From: Bacteroidales bacterium UBA6267
Lineage (GTDB): Bacteria; Bacteroidota; Bacteroidia; Bacteroidales; UBA1556
Assembly: GCA_002440745.1 (NCBI GenBank)
Contig: DJVB01000052.1
Span: 34,958-98,957 of the forward strand
Length of the DNA: 64,000 nucleotides
Direction of reading: 5' to 3'
The stretch's first letter is position 1, and every line of letters starts with the position of its first letter. Below are positions 44,431 to 53,720 of this stretch, in pieces. The notes under the pieces were generated by a model, which made no database searches, had not been told where the DNA came from, and saw only the letters and a list, made by a program, of their open reading frames with translations. The position numbers were made by a program, and so were the translations under genes.

Positions 44431-45531
44431 TTGCTGATACACGAAATAGCCATAACACTTGTTCCGCTTGTTGGGGACACAAACGGGAAGAAACTCATTG
44501 CCTATTGTGGTGATGTTGAGGAGGTTTTTAGGGAATCGAAAAAAAACCTTTTAAAAATTCCGGGAATATCCATAAAAACAGTTGAGTCAATTATCAACAA
44601 CAAGGAAATCTTCAATAGAGCCGAGCAAGAAATAAATTTTATTGAAAAAAACCAAATTGAACCCATATTTTACCTTAGCAGTCGGTACCCGAAACGATTG
44701 AAACAATGCACTGACAGCCCAATGATGATATATTTCAAAGGGAAAGCCGACCTGAATCCGGCACGAGTCATTAGCATTGTTGGCACGCGCACGCCTACCA
44801 ATCAAGGCAGAATGAACTGCGAACGATTTGTTGAAGCTATGGCAAACTACAATATTCAAATTATCAGTGGTTTAGCTTATGGAATCGACATTTGTGCACA
44901 CAGAAATTCCCTAAAAAACCATATCCCAACAATTGGCGTTCTTGGAAGTGGTTTAGATAAAATTTATCCGGCAATTCACAAAAGCACTGCAATGGAAATG
45001 ATGGCTGAAAATGGAGGCATTTTAACGGAATTCATGTCGGGCACTGATCCGGATAAGCAAAATTTTCCAAAGCGCAATCGAATTGTTGCTGGAATGTCAG
45101 ACGCCATTATAATTGTCGAATCGGGGAATAAAGGAGGTTCGTTAATCACCGCCCAACTTGGCTTTGGATATAATCGCGATGTTGCTGCTTATCCCGGGCG
45201 CCCTGACGATGCCATGTCGAAAGGTTGTAATATGCTGATTAAAAGCAATATGGCCTCGATGATTGAATCGGCAGAAGATTTAGTAAAACTTATGAATTGG
45301 GATACACAAAACAAAAAAAACCAACAGATTCAGAAATCGATATTTGTGGAATTGAATGATACCGAGAAACTTCTTTTCAATCTATTAAATGATGGACAAC
45401 CAATTAATATTGATATACTTAGCCTAAAAACAGGATTACCCATGAGCAAAACATCGGCAGCACTTTTAACCATGGAGTTTAAAGGTTTAGTAAAAGCTTT
45501 GCCCGGAAAAACCTATCAAATATTAAACTGA
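44431..45531 (+). CDS. dprA: DNA processing protein DprA
   Basis: It loads RecA on incoming single-stranded DNA during natural transformation. The 366-residue protein has an N-terminal helix-hairpin-helix part (GISIKTVESIINN) and the Rossmann core with SIVGTRTPTNQGR, SGLAYGIDICAH, GVLGSGLDKIYP and FPKRNRIVAGMSDAIIIVES. A C-terminal winged-helix-like end follows. The start is unclear: the TTG at 44431 fits the family length, but it lies within a TAACTTTG sequence that looks like a -7 element. No ATG or GTG is available nearby. Confidence 0.93.
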   Translation: MLIHEIAITLVPLVGDTNGKKLIAYCGDVEEVFRESKKNLLKIPGISIKTVESIINNKEIFNRAEQEINFIEKNQIEPIFYLSSRYPKRLKQCTDSPMMIYFKGKADLNPARVISIVGTRTPTNQGRMNCERFVEAMANYNIQIISGLAYGIDICAHRNSLKNHIPTIGVLGSGLDKIYPAIHKSTAMEMMAENGGILTEFMSGTDPDKQNFPKRNRIVAGMSDAIIIVESGNKGGSLITAQLGFGYNRDVAAYPGRPDDAMSKGCNMLIKSNMASMIESAEDLVKLMNWDTQNKKNQQIQKSIFVELNDTEKLLFNLLNDGQPINIDILSLKTGLPMSKTSAALLTMEFKGLVKALPGKTYQILN

Positions 45532-45593
45532 TGTTTTTACATTAACGTAACATTAAGAAATTCTATAAGTATAAGAAGCAGAATTAGAATATT

Positions 45594-46190
45594 ATGAATT
45601 ATCTGGCCCATTTATTTCTGTCAGGCGAAAATGAGTATTTGATGGTTGGTAATTTTATTGCCGATCATATCAAAGGCAATAAGGTTTCAAAATATTCTAT
45701 TGAGGTAAAAAAGGGCATTGAATTACATCGAAATATTGATTATTTCACCGACCACCATCCTGAATTTGTAAAAACAAGAGAACGATTGCATCAAAACCAA
45801 CATAAATACGCCGGTGTGGTGGCAGATATTTTTTACGATCATTTGCTGGCAGTTCATTGGAAGAAGTTTTCAAACTTAGACCTAAACAATTATGTTTCAT
45901 TCTGTTACGGAGTTCTACTTAGAAACTACACCATCCTTCCGTCCAAAAGCAAAAGAATTGTACCCTTTCTGATTATGCAAAACTGGTTGGCAAATTATCG
46001 CACTTTTGACGGACTAAACCGAAGTTTTGAGGTAATGTCGCGGAGGGTGAAATATTCCTCTAAAATTCAACATGCAGTTATTGACCTGAAAAAAGATTAT
46101 GCTGATTATAGTCAGGAATTCCTAAAATTTTTTCCTGATATGATAGAATTTGTGAAAGATAAGACCAACGACCTGACCGGCGAGATTTAA
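45594..46190 (+). CDS. Acyl carrier protein phosphodiesterase family (AcpH/DUF479)
   Basis: The 198-residue protein has the AcpH pattern: MNYLAHLFLSG, FIADHIKGNKV, GIELHRNIDYFTDHHPE and VVADIFYDHLLA, with His/Asp residues of an HD-like metal site. AcpH removes 4'-phosphopantetheine from holo-ACP. It lies 62 bp after dprA on the same strand and is convergent (8-bp gap) with the TlpA-like gene. Confidence 0.9.
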   Translation: MNYLAHLFLSGENEYLMVGNFIADHIKGNKVSKYSIEVKKGIELHRNIDYFTDHHPEFVKTRERLHQNQHKYAGVVADIFYDHLLAVHWKKFSNLDLNNYVSFCYGVLLRNYTILPSKSKRIVPFLIMQNWLANYRTFDGLNRSFEVMSRRVKYSSKIQHAVIDLKKDYADYSQEFLKFFPDMIEFVKDKTNDLTGEI

Positions 46191-46198
46191 CCGGATTT

Positions 46199-47614
46199 CT
46201 AATAAATAATCTGCAAAAGTGACGCATGAATTTCTGCATCCGTATTAGGTTTGCTGCGGATTATATTGTTCTCGTCCAAAATATAGATTGTTGGAGTCAT
46301 CCAAATATTATACGCCTCGGCAGCAGGGCTTACCAATCCTTTCAAATCAGATAAGCTAAGCCACGGAATACTTTGCTTTCGAAGCGATGCTTTCCAAATA
46401 TCCATTTCGTCATCTAATGCAATTCCAACGAAAGCCACATCCGAAATTTTATACTGATTGTAGATTTCGATTAAACCTGGCATAGCTTGCTCACAATGAG
46501 GACAATCGCCCGAATAAAAAATTATAACTTTTGCTTTTGCTTTGATTTCCTTCAAAGAAAAAACAACACCATTTGTGTCGGATAAAGAGAATTCGGGCGC
46601 AGGATGTCCGGGTTTCAGTTTTTTAACAAACTCCACCTTCTCGAAATAATATCGCGACATAGATGAAGTACGCAAATCGCTGCTTCGATAATAATTCTCA
46701 ACAGTATAAATAAAAACTTCCTCCCAGATTGTATTATCAAAATTGCGTACAAAAAGACTAATGCAATAATTATAAATATCGTTATTGACTTTGGCCTTTT
46801 CTAAAACAAAGTCGATAATCGCCTTATAATTAGCAGTATTGGCAGGATTAGCAAATATTTTAATATAATCGCTAATCATGGAATGCAAAACTTTCGTATT
46901 TAAAAAACGGGTATCAGAAAAATCAAGATAGTCAAAATAATGCTCTTTCAAGAAAGCAAGATTATCCTCATATTCAGATATTTGCGATCCCAATTCACGT
47001 TTATAGCGATCGTAATCCGGTAGTTGATAGGCCATAAGAAGTTTAGGAGAAAAAGCCTGAGGATGATTGGACATCATTTTACGAACCGTATTAAAGAGGA
47101 AATCATTGAGAATTTTTACTTTTTTCTCATAACTAAGATAATCCGGCCTTTGCTCATAATCCTCAAGTCTTTGCAGTTGATTCATCTTATAAACATAATG
47201 CGAAATCGTATCCTGAATAATGTAAGCATACCTCCAATACTCAAACAATAACTGATTATCAACAGATTGAATCACTTTCATTGAAGGCAAAATATTGTCG
47301 ATATGAGCCTCGAGAACAATTGTTTCCTTGTTTAAAACAATCTCCGTATATGTTGAATCGTTGAAATAAACGGTGTATGAGCCGGTTGGAAAACGCTCAA
47401 TATTATTAAATACATACAAATCATTTTCCTGGCGAAAAGCCGTATCAATCCGTCTTGTGATATCACCGGAATGAGACAATAGGATAGCAAAACTATCCGT
47501 TGAATTAATGAGTCGATAGGAAAGTGTGAGATTAGAATCTACTTGACCCCATACAGATTTGAGAGTAATAAAAAACGAAAGAAAAAATAGAATTGCAAAA
47601 AATTTCATCATCAT
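46199..47614 (-). CDS. TlpA-like thioredoxin-fold protein with large N-terminal region
   Basis: The 471-residue exported protein has a signal peptide (about 1-23), a DUF4369-like beta part (about 25-105), a long helical region (about 110-335) and a C-terminal AhpC/TlpA thioredoxin-like domain. The domain has the active site SGDCPHCEQAMP and cis-Pro MTPTIYILDENN. The CPHC dipeptide is that of DsbA-like oxidants rather than the CSPC of the TlpA-like protein at 20306. The ATG overlaps the stop of the PorE-like gene by 4 bp, so the two are coupled. Confidence 0.87.
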   Translation of the reverse strand: MMMKFFAILFFLSFFITLKSVWGQVDSNLTLSYRLINSTDSFAILLSHSGDITRRIDTAFRQENDLYVFNNIERFPTGSYTVYFNDSTYTEIVLNKETIVLEAHIDNILPSMKVIQSVDNQLLFEYWRYAYIIQDTISHYVYKMNQLQRLEDYEQRPDYLSYEKKVKILNDFLFNTVRKMMSNHPQAFSPKLLMAYQLPDYDRYKRELGSQISEYEDNLAFLKEHYFDYLDFSDTRFLNTKVLHSMISDYIKIFANPANTANYKAIIDFVLEKAKVNNDIYNYCISLFVRNFDNTIWEEVFIYTVENYYRSSDLRTSSMSRYYFEKVEFVKKLKPGHPAPEFSLSDTNGVVFSLKEIKAKAKVIIFYSGDCPHCEQAMPGLIEIYNQYKISDVAFVGIALDDEMDIWKASLRKQSIPWLSLSDLKGLVSPAAEAYNIWMTPTIYILDENNIIRSKPNTDAEIHASLLQIIY

Positions 47615-49632
47615 TTAGATTTAATAATAAACACAGTTCTCCTGTTTTTTTGACGCCCTTCTTCGGTGTTATTATCTGCTATTGGTTTGGATTCACCATA
47701 ACCTTTATAAGATAAACGAGAAGCAGATATACCCATAGAAATCAAACGATTATAAACTGTTCTGGCGCGTCTTTCCGACAAATCTAAATTATAATCATCG
47801 GAACCAATATTATCGGTATGTCCTTGAATTTCAACCTTTATCCCTTGATTTTCGGCTAAAAATTCATAAAAACCCTGAAGAATATCTTCCGACTCTTTAG
47901 TAAGTTTATCCGAATCCGTATCATAGTATAAATCATCCAAGTTATACTGTTTCCCAACTTGAATTTGCTGAAGTTTAAAATCTAATAGAACAGGTTGATC
48001 CAATTTTTTATTTTTCGGGCTAACATATTTCGAAACATAAACATAATCACGCTTTTTCACCGTAACCACATAATCGGCAACAACAGGCATAGCAATAGCA
48101 TAATCACCATCAATATCCACCTTGATTTCCTTCACCTCTTTGGTTTTCATATTTTTGATTTCCACCTTTGAATCTCTTAAAACCTCGCCTGTTTCTTCGT
48201 CTTTCAAATTTCCTTTTAAAAGTAAAACTTGCTCAGGACGAGCCTCTTTATACAACTCAAAGGAGTAAACGTCCCAGTTTTTATTGTCATTCAAGCGGTT
48301 AGAAGCAAAGAAACCATAACGTCCGTCAAGGCTCACAAAGAATCCAAGGTCATCACCTTCAGTATTAATTGGATAGCCGATATTTTTTGGAGGAATCCAA
48401 GAGTTTTTTTCATCCATCCGAGAGTAAAAAATATCGTACCCTCCTATCCCCCGATGACCTGAATTATATTTTTCCTCATCGCGAAAACTTGATGAACTAA
48501 AATACAGCGTTTTACTATCCGTATGAATAAATGGAGACTTTTCGTTCCCGGGTGAGTTCACTGTTGCTCCCATATTCACTGCCTGCTGCCACTGTCCGTT
48601 GGCGTCTTTTCGCGACATATAAATATCAAGCCCCCCTAAGCTGCCCTCTTTCCGATCGCTCACAAAATAAAGCACTTGGCCATCCGGCGAAATAGTTGGC
48701 ATAGACTCCCAGCTATCCGGCAAGTTTACCTCAGCACCTAAAGGCCCTATTTCCACCCATTCTCCCGCTTCTTTTTTCAACTCAATTAAATCGCAATTAA
48801 AATAACGATTTCCTGTGACATTGATAAACTCACAACGAGTGTAAATCATGGTTTTATTGTCCAAAGTCAGTGAAGCTCCTCCTTCATTAGGTTGTTGATT
48901 GAAAGGAGCAGGTAAAATTTTACCCTCGTCAAAAGAGATTCCATTAGTTCGCTTAGCTTCACAAAATCGCTCAATTCGATTATCCTCACGAGTAAATCCA
49001 CTCACTTGCCGACCTTCCATTCTTCGGGTAAAATACATAAAGTCATTATCGAGAGTAATCACAGGCAAATATTCATCCCATTGAGCAGTGGACATTTTTA
49101 CGACTTTTACAGGATCAAATGGTACTTCATTGGAATAAATATTATCATAAAACTTCGCCCATTCCGATTGTTCTTTGGCATCATTAAAGTGCTTTTCTTC
49201 AATTTTGTCTGTCTCGGCATTTAAAAATGATTCATACATTTTATAGGCATCTCCATATTGATTATCAGACATATAAATACCTGCTAAATAGTAATAGGCA
49301 TAATAATCTTGATACGAAGGACATAGATTTATCACCTCTTGATAAGCTTTTTTTGCAACTGATCTTATTCTATTTCGATTTGTAAATCGCGAATTAATAT
49401 CAGCTAAAAGCCACCAAGCGTCAATATATTCCGGCTCATCTTCTACTAACTCTGAAAGTTTTTTTGTCGCTTCGGAATATCTTCCAAGTTTCAAATCCTC
49501 CAACGCTTTTTTATACGCTTTTTGCCCTCCTTTACTCCCTTCCAAACCTTCACAATTATCTTGTGAAAATGAACTTAGAGCAAAAATACTCACTAAGGAA
49601 AAAAGGATGATATGTCGAATACAAGCTATCAT
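47611..49632 (-). CDS. PorE-like TPR / PD40 propeller / OmpA-family protein
   Basis: The 673-residue protein follows the PorE plan: signal peptide (1-23), TPR-like helices (about 30-150), WD40/PD40 propeller (about 165-450), a carboxypeptidase-regulatory-like domain (about 465-545) and a C-terminal OmpA domain (about 555-673). Key OmpA sites are EIQGHTDNIGSDDYNLDLSE and GYGESKPIADN. The length is close to that of PorE of Porphyromonas (about 670). PorE binds peptidoglycan and is needed for type IX secretion, so a secretion-linked role is plausible. It ends the way PorE does, unlike the paralogue at 3082. Confidence 0.85.
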   Translation of the reverse strand: MIACIRHIILFSLVSIFALSSFSQDNCEGLEGSKGGQKAYKKALEDLKLGRYSEATKKLSELVEDEPEYIDAWWLLADINSRFTNRNRIRSVAKKAYQEVINLCPSYQDYYAYYYLAGIYMSDNQYGDAYKMYESFLNAETDKIEEKHFNDAKEQSEWAKFYDNIYSNEVPFDPVKVVKMSTAQWDEYLPVITLDNDFMYFTRRMEGRQVSGFTREDNRIERFCEAKRTNGISFDEGKILPAPFNQQPNEGGASLTLDNKTMIYTRCEFINVTGNRYFNCDLIELKKEAGEWVEIGPLGAEVNLPDSWESMPTISPDGQVLYFVSDRKEGSLGGLDIYMSRKDANGQWQQAVNMGATVNSPGNEKSPFIHTDSKTLYFSSSSFRDEEKYNSGHRGIGGYDIFYSRMDEKNSWIPPKNIGYPINTEGDDLGFFVSLDGRYGFFASNRLNDNKNWDVYSFELYKEARPEQVLLLKGNLKDEETGEVLRDSKVEIKNMKTKEVKEIKVDIDGDYAIAMPVVADYVVTVKKRDYVYVSKYVSPKNKKLDQPVLLDFKLQQIQVGKQYNLDDLYYDTDSDKLTKESEDILQGFYEFLAENQGIKVEIQGHTDNIGSDDYNLDLSERRARTVYNRLISMGISASRLSYKGYGESKPIADNNTEEGRQKNRRTVFIIKSK

Positions 49633-49642
49633 AGAAAGGTTA

Positions 49643-50917
49643 TCAATGAGAATAAAACTCTAACATTTGAATTATTGCATTAGTACAAACTTCACAAAAA
49701 TCGTTGTAGCGAACAGACTTCATCGTGCATTCCATCTTAGGGCGATAAACTCCTTTGGCTTTATAACCGGCACCCTCAAAAACCCCAACTGAGGATTTAA
49801 AATTTTCAGTGGCTGGAGTGGGAACAGGAGTTTGAGCATTTAACATCGACTTCCATTTTTTATCGAAGGCTACAAGGGTCGTAATATTAGGTTCCCAAGG
49901 TTCTAGATCAACAGCATACAAACCATCAGTAGAAACATCGGAAGTGTAGTACTCATCGGCTAAACCTGCAAAGCCATGACCAAACTCGTGGACAAAAACA
50001 AAATCAGAATTTTCATGGTCTGAAGTGCAAATTGAGTAGTAATTAAAAATGCCTGCACCACCATATTTATCCGTATTTACCAAAATATAAATTTGATCGT
50101 AAGGTGCATTAGCAGCAAGATGTCTCACCATTTTATTATTCAAAGTATTTAAATAACGCTCTGTGCCGAAGGTGTAAAAATGCGAGTCGAACAAGGTGTT
50201 TTTCCAGATATTCTGTCCGGGCAAATCGGTACCGGATTCCATGGAGGAAGCCGCAATAGCCCAGATATTAATTTTTGAGCTATACGAATCGAACGGTTTG
50301 CAATTCAAAAGATAGTCCTTAAAACGCTGAGCATCATTCATGAATTTTTGCATTTCGGCGGCAGTATATCCTTCGGGCAAAATCACAATATCTAAGGCCT
50401 TGTCCGAGGGTGCATTATTATGTATCCTAAAGCTTTGAGATGGAAATGCCAACTGTTTCACAATAGCATAATCCGTTGGGTTTATGAAAGTTTCATATTG
50501 TTTCTCCCAAGCCATTGATTGGTTTCGGATATAAAAAACTAATCGGATTGTTTTCTTTGGAAAAGGAAAAATTACTGACTCTGAAAAACTTCTGTTTAAG
50601 AATTTTGCCTCATCGGTATAACGCCATTCAAAGAACAACGATGAAAATCCTTTGGAAAACAGCAGTTTACCTGAAACACTATCCAAAACCTCAAACTTAT
50701 AATTACCATAATTAAAGGTGTCGATAAGATTCACAAACGACCCTCCCCAATGAGGTTCTTGAAAAATAATATCGTTTGAAATTAATTCTGTGTTTGCATT
50801 GCCCGTTCTGAAATAGTCAAAACGCATGGAATATTTCTCAAAATAAGAATCAAAACTCTGGGCTAATCCATGGAAAGAGAAAACTAAAACACTAATTATC
50901 AATAAGATTTTCTTCAT
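49643..50917 (-). CDS. Exported M64 (IgA peptidase-type) metallopeptidase
   Basis: The 424-residue protein starts at the ATG at 50917, where a signal peptide begins (MKKILLIISVLVFSFHGLAQ). The longer frame to 51067 would overlap the beta-barrel gene. The zinc site is HEFGHGFAGLADEY at 310-323, preceded by the metzincin-like block ILPEGYTAAEMQKF. This is the M64 family, first known for an IgA-cleaving enzyme; the C-terminal Cys-rich tail (MECTMKSVRYNDFCEVC) is typical. It is secreted into the periplasm or beyond; the substrate is unknown. It precedes the PorE-like gene by 10 bp. Confidence 0.88.
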   Translation of the reverse strand: MKKILLIISVLVFSFHGLAQSFDSYFEKYSMRFDYFRTGNANTELISNDIIFQEPHWGGSFVNLIDTFNYGNYKFEVLDSVSGKLLFSKGFSSLFFEWRYTDEAKFLNRSFSESVIFPFPKKTIRLVFYIRNQSMAWEKQYETFINPTDYAIVKQLAFPSQSFRIHNNAPSDKALDIVILPEGYTAAEMQKFMNDAQRFKDYLLNCKPFDSYSSKINIWAIAASSMESGTDLPGQNIWKNTLFDSHFYTFGTERYLNTLNNKMVRHLAANAPYDQIYILVNTDKYGGAGIFNYYSICTSDHENSDFVFVHEFGHGFAGLADEYYTSDVSTDGLYAVDLEPWEPNITTLVAFDKKWKSMLNAQTPVPTPATENFKSSVGVFEGAGYKAKGVYRPKMECTMKSVRYNDFCEVCTNAIIQMLEFYSH

Positions 50918-51014
50918 AATAATTCTATCGTTAAGAGCTACGAAAATAGGTAAAAACAGATGGAACAGGTAATTAAATAACAATTTTTTACATTCAATAA
51001 ATGCAACAGAAAAA

Positions 51015-51713
51015 CTACCAATCGTAATAAAAAGCCAGATTGAAATAGTAGCCCACTCCAGGACCATTCATCAACACCTTGTTCATCTTCGTAACATACC
51101 ACATATAGTTAAACGAGATTTCAGTGCTATAATGGCGATTAAAGTTGATTTTATTATGCAGACTTATTGGAAATCCGAACAGCAATCGCCGAAAATCTTT
51201 CACCAAAAAGCTATCAAAAGACTCAGCCTCAACGCCATTCTGATAAGTCACAATTTCACGTGGAGGACGGAATCTAAACTCCGGCAAGATTCCTAAACCG
51301 AAATTCAGTTTATAATTGCGCGTGTAGATAATGTTTGCGCGAGCCTGTATTGGTATTGTAATAAATGCAAGTTTGTAATCGGAATATAATGGCACTTGAC
51401 CAAAAGGATCGGCAGGATAAAGCCATTTTACACGTAAATCGCGCTTTGTAAACAACACATCTGCGTGAAATTCAAGCCAGTAGCGATAAAACCAACCACC
51501 GGAAATTCCGAAAGAGTAATTTGGTAAAATTTGGTGCTCAACATTTCGGGAAGGGTCCATTTTGTAACTATACATTTCGTAACCCATTTTTAATCCGGCT
51601 GTATAATAATTATAAACGCCATAATTATACTGTCCTGACGCCGGTTTATAGACAAAAACTAAGGTCAAAAAAGTTGAAATTACAAAAAGGTTTCTTAACG
51701 AAATCATTGGCAT
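51015..51713 (-). CDS. Outer-membrane beta-barrel protein
   Basis: The 232-residue protein has a signal peptide (cleaved near ASGQ, about residue 27) and alternating strands with aromatic ends, closing with FNLAFYYDW, an aromatic C-terminus typical of outer-membrane barrels. It resembles PorT-family small barrels but I would not assign it. ATG at 51713 and 51707 are both possible (a GTG lies at 51716). It has a good promoter and heads the operon barrel, M64 peptidase, PorE-like, TlpA-like. Confidence 0.75.
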   Translation of the reverse strand: MPMISLRNLFVISTFLTLVFVYKPASGQYNYGVYNYYTAGLKMGYEMYSYKMDPSRNVEHQILPNYSFGISGGWFYRYWLEFHADVLFTKRDLRVKWLYPADPFGQVPLYSDYKLAFITIPIQARANIIYTRNYKLNFGLGILPEFRFRPPREIVTYQNGVEAESFDSFLVKDFRRLLFGFPISLHNKINFNRHYSTEISFNYMWYVTKMNKVLMNGPGVGYYFNLAFYYDW

Positions 51714-51777
51714 CACTTAAATTAGTAATTAACAATACTAAAGTCAACTGACAACTATTGAATTTAAGATGTCAGGA

Positions 51778-51806
51778 CAAAAGTAGCATAAAAAAACAAA
51801 GGCAAA
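51778..51806 (-). promoter_or_regulatory. Promoter of the barrel/peptidase/PorE-like/TlpA operon (TTTG - 17 bp - TACTTTTG)
   Basis: The minus strand has TACTTTTG (51778-51785) and TTTG (51803-51806) at 17-bp spacing. The leader to the ATG at 51713 is about 60 bases. Confidence 0.65.
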
Positions 51807-51828
51807 AACTAATTTTTCGCAGATATTC

Positions 51829-53610
51829 TTAATTATCTTGATTGATGAAATTAACTAATCCTTTTGCTTCAAAAATGGCAAGTAATTTATCAGGAAGCGG
51901 ATTAAAAGCGAACTCCTGATTACTTATCCTAATTAGTCCATTTTCGAAATCAATAGAAAGAGAATCTCCTCGTTTATAAGCACTTACTGCTTCCGGATTG
52001 ACAATAATGGGCAGCCCTTGATTCACAGAAGAGCGAAAGAAAATTCGGTTTACTGACTTCACAATCACAGCTTGAATTCCGGCATGAGCCAACCCGACTG
52101 AAGGATGCTCGCGTGAACTTCCACAACCAAAATTATCTCCGGCAATAATAATATCCCCCTGCGCAACATTTGAAGCGAACTTTGAATCGAATCCGGCAAA
52201 CAAGTGTGGCATAATTGCCTCAGCATCGGAAGATAAAACCTTATAAGTCAGATTACCGGCAAACATTTGGTCGGTATTCAGATTATCTGCATCGGCATAG
52301 TCCCAAACATTTCCAGACTTGCGCAATTCATCAGAAGGTACTTCAACGGTTGAACTTTGAGCGACAGAAAATGGATATATATCATTGGACTCAATCTCGC
52401 GCGGGTCAACAATTTTGCCTGCAACAGCACTTAATGCAACGGTTCGTGGAGACGCAAGATAGACATTTGAATTTGGGTTACCCATCCGGCCTTTAAAATT
52501 TCGGTTGGCCGTTGAAATAACATTAAAACCATCTGCCGGAATGCCCTGCCCCGTACCCAGACATGGGCCACATGAGGGAGCAAGAATATTCGCATTGGCA
52601 TCCAAAAAAACATCTACAAGTCCCTCTTTTATAGCTTGTTGATAAATTTCTCTTGAAGCAGGAGTAATTAAAAGTTGAAACACTTCGGCGACCTTTTTAC
52701 CCCGAAGAGCTTCAGCAGCTTCACGCAAATCCTCAATTCGTCCGTTGGTACAAGTCCCAATCAACCCCTCATGCAGCGTAGTGCCTAAGACCGACGACAC
52801 CGATTTAACATTGTCAACATGGTGAGGTGCAGCAACTACCGGAAAAATCTCAGAAAGGTTGATGGTAATTTCTTTGGCATAAACAGCCCCCTCATCAGCC
52901 CAAATTGAATTTTGAGGTTCACCATTATAAAACTCTTTCAAAACAGCATCGTAAGGAAAAACAGCATTTTTCGCTCCCATTTCAGAAGCAAGATTAGCAA
53001 GGGTCATTCGGTCGGAAATGCTCAAAGTTTCCACACCATCGCCATGATATTCAATGCTCATATAGTTGGCACCATCCGAACCAATCATTCCTATAATCCA
53101 GAGTGATAAGTCCTTGGCAAATACATTTTTATTCAATTTTCCATGCAAGGTTATTTTCATCGATTCAGGCACCCGAAACCAAGTGTCGCCTCGCCTCCAT
53201 AAACCGGCAGCCTCCGTACGGTCGATTCCTGCAGCCATTGCATTGAAAGCTCCGGCGGTGCAGGTATGAGAATCGCTGCCAACGATTATCATCCCGGGCT
53301 TTGCATGATACGACATTATCTGATGACATATTCCTCTTCCGGCATCATAAAACATTTTTATACCCTGATCTTTAACAATGTCGCGAATAGATTGGTATTG
53401 CGTGGCAAGATTCGCTGTTGTTGGTGGTGCATTATGGTCTAAAACAACTAAAAGCTGATTGGGGTCGGCAACTTTTTCGCCGCCCATTTTTTCAAAAGTT
53501 TTTTTAATACTCGCCGTATTGTCGTGAGTTAGCACAATATCAGGCTTTCTAAATACGATACTTCCCGCAGGACTATCGAAAATTTTCTCCACAAAGGTTC
53601 TTTTAGTCAT
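51829..53610 (-). CDS. Single-chain aconitase/3-isopropylmalate dehydratase family hydro-lyase (LeuC-LeuD fusion)
   Basis: The 593-residue protein joins a LeuC-like part (about 1-420) to a LeuD-like part (about 440-593). Motifs are IVGSDSHTCTAGAFN, the cluster cysteines in IGTCTNGRIEDL and APSCGPCLGTGQG, and NFGCGSSREHP with FRSSVNQGLPII in the swivel domain. Unlike the fusion at 28583 it keeps the SCGPC cluster motif. It may dehydrate isopropylmalate, homocitrate or another 2- or 3-hydroxyacid; no leucine genes are adjacent. It is separated by 110 bp from the upstream permease gene. Confidence 0.85.
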   Translation of the reverse strand: MTKRTFVEKIFDSPAGSIVFRKPDIVLTHDNTASIKKTFEKMGGEKVADPNQLLVVLDHNAPPTTANLATQYQSIRDIVKDQGIKMFYDAGRGICHQIMSYHAKPGMIIVGSDSHTCTAGAFNAMAAGIDRTEAAGLWRRGDTWFRVPESMKITLHGKLNKNVFAKDLSLWIIGMIGSDGANYMSIEYHGDGVETLSISDRMTLANLASEMGAKNAVFPYDAVLKEFYNGEPQNSIWADEGAVYAKEITINLSEIFPVVAAPHHVDNVKSVSSVLGTTLHEGLIGTCTNGRIEDLREAAEALRGKKVAEVFQLLITPASREIYQQAIKEGLVDVFLDANANILAPSCGPCLGTGQGIPADGFNVISTANRNFKGRMGNPNSNVYLASPRTVALSAVAGKIVDPREIESNDIYPFSVAQSSTVEVPSDELRKSGNVWDYADADNLNTDQMFAGNLTYKVLSSDAEAIMPHLFAGFDSKFASNVAQGDIIIAGDNFGCGSSREHPSVGLAHAGIQAVIVKSVNRIFFRSSVNQGLPIIVNPEAVSAYKRGDSLSIDFENGLIRISNQEFAFNPLPDKLLAIFEAKGLVNFINQDN

Positions 53611-53720
53611 ATAAAATACATTTAAAGAATTTAAACAAAAATGGTAAAATTCCCTATTAATTTAACACAAGTTTTGGTTTGAAATCAACATAAAAACAAA
53701 CGATAAAAATCATCACTAAG

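Noticed and set aside
50918..51067. Longer N-terminus for the M64 peptidase
   Set aside because: It would overlap the beta-barrel gene, and the signal peptide starts at 50917.
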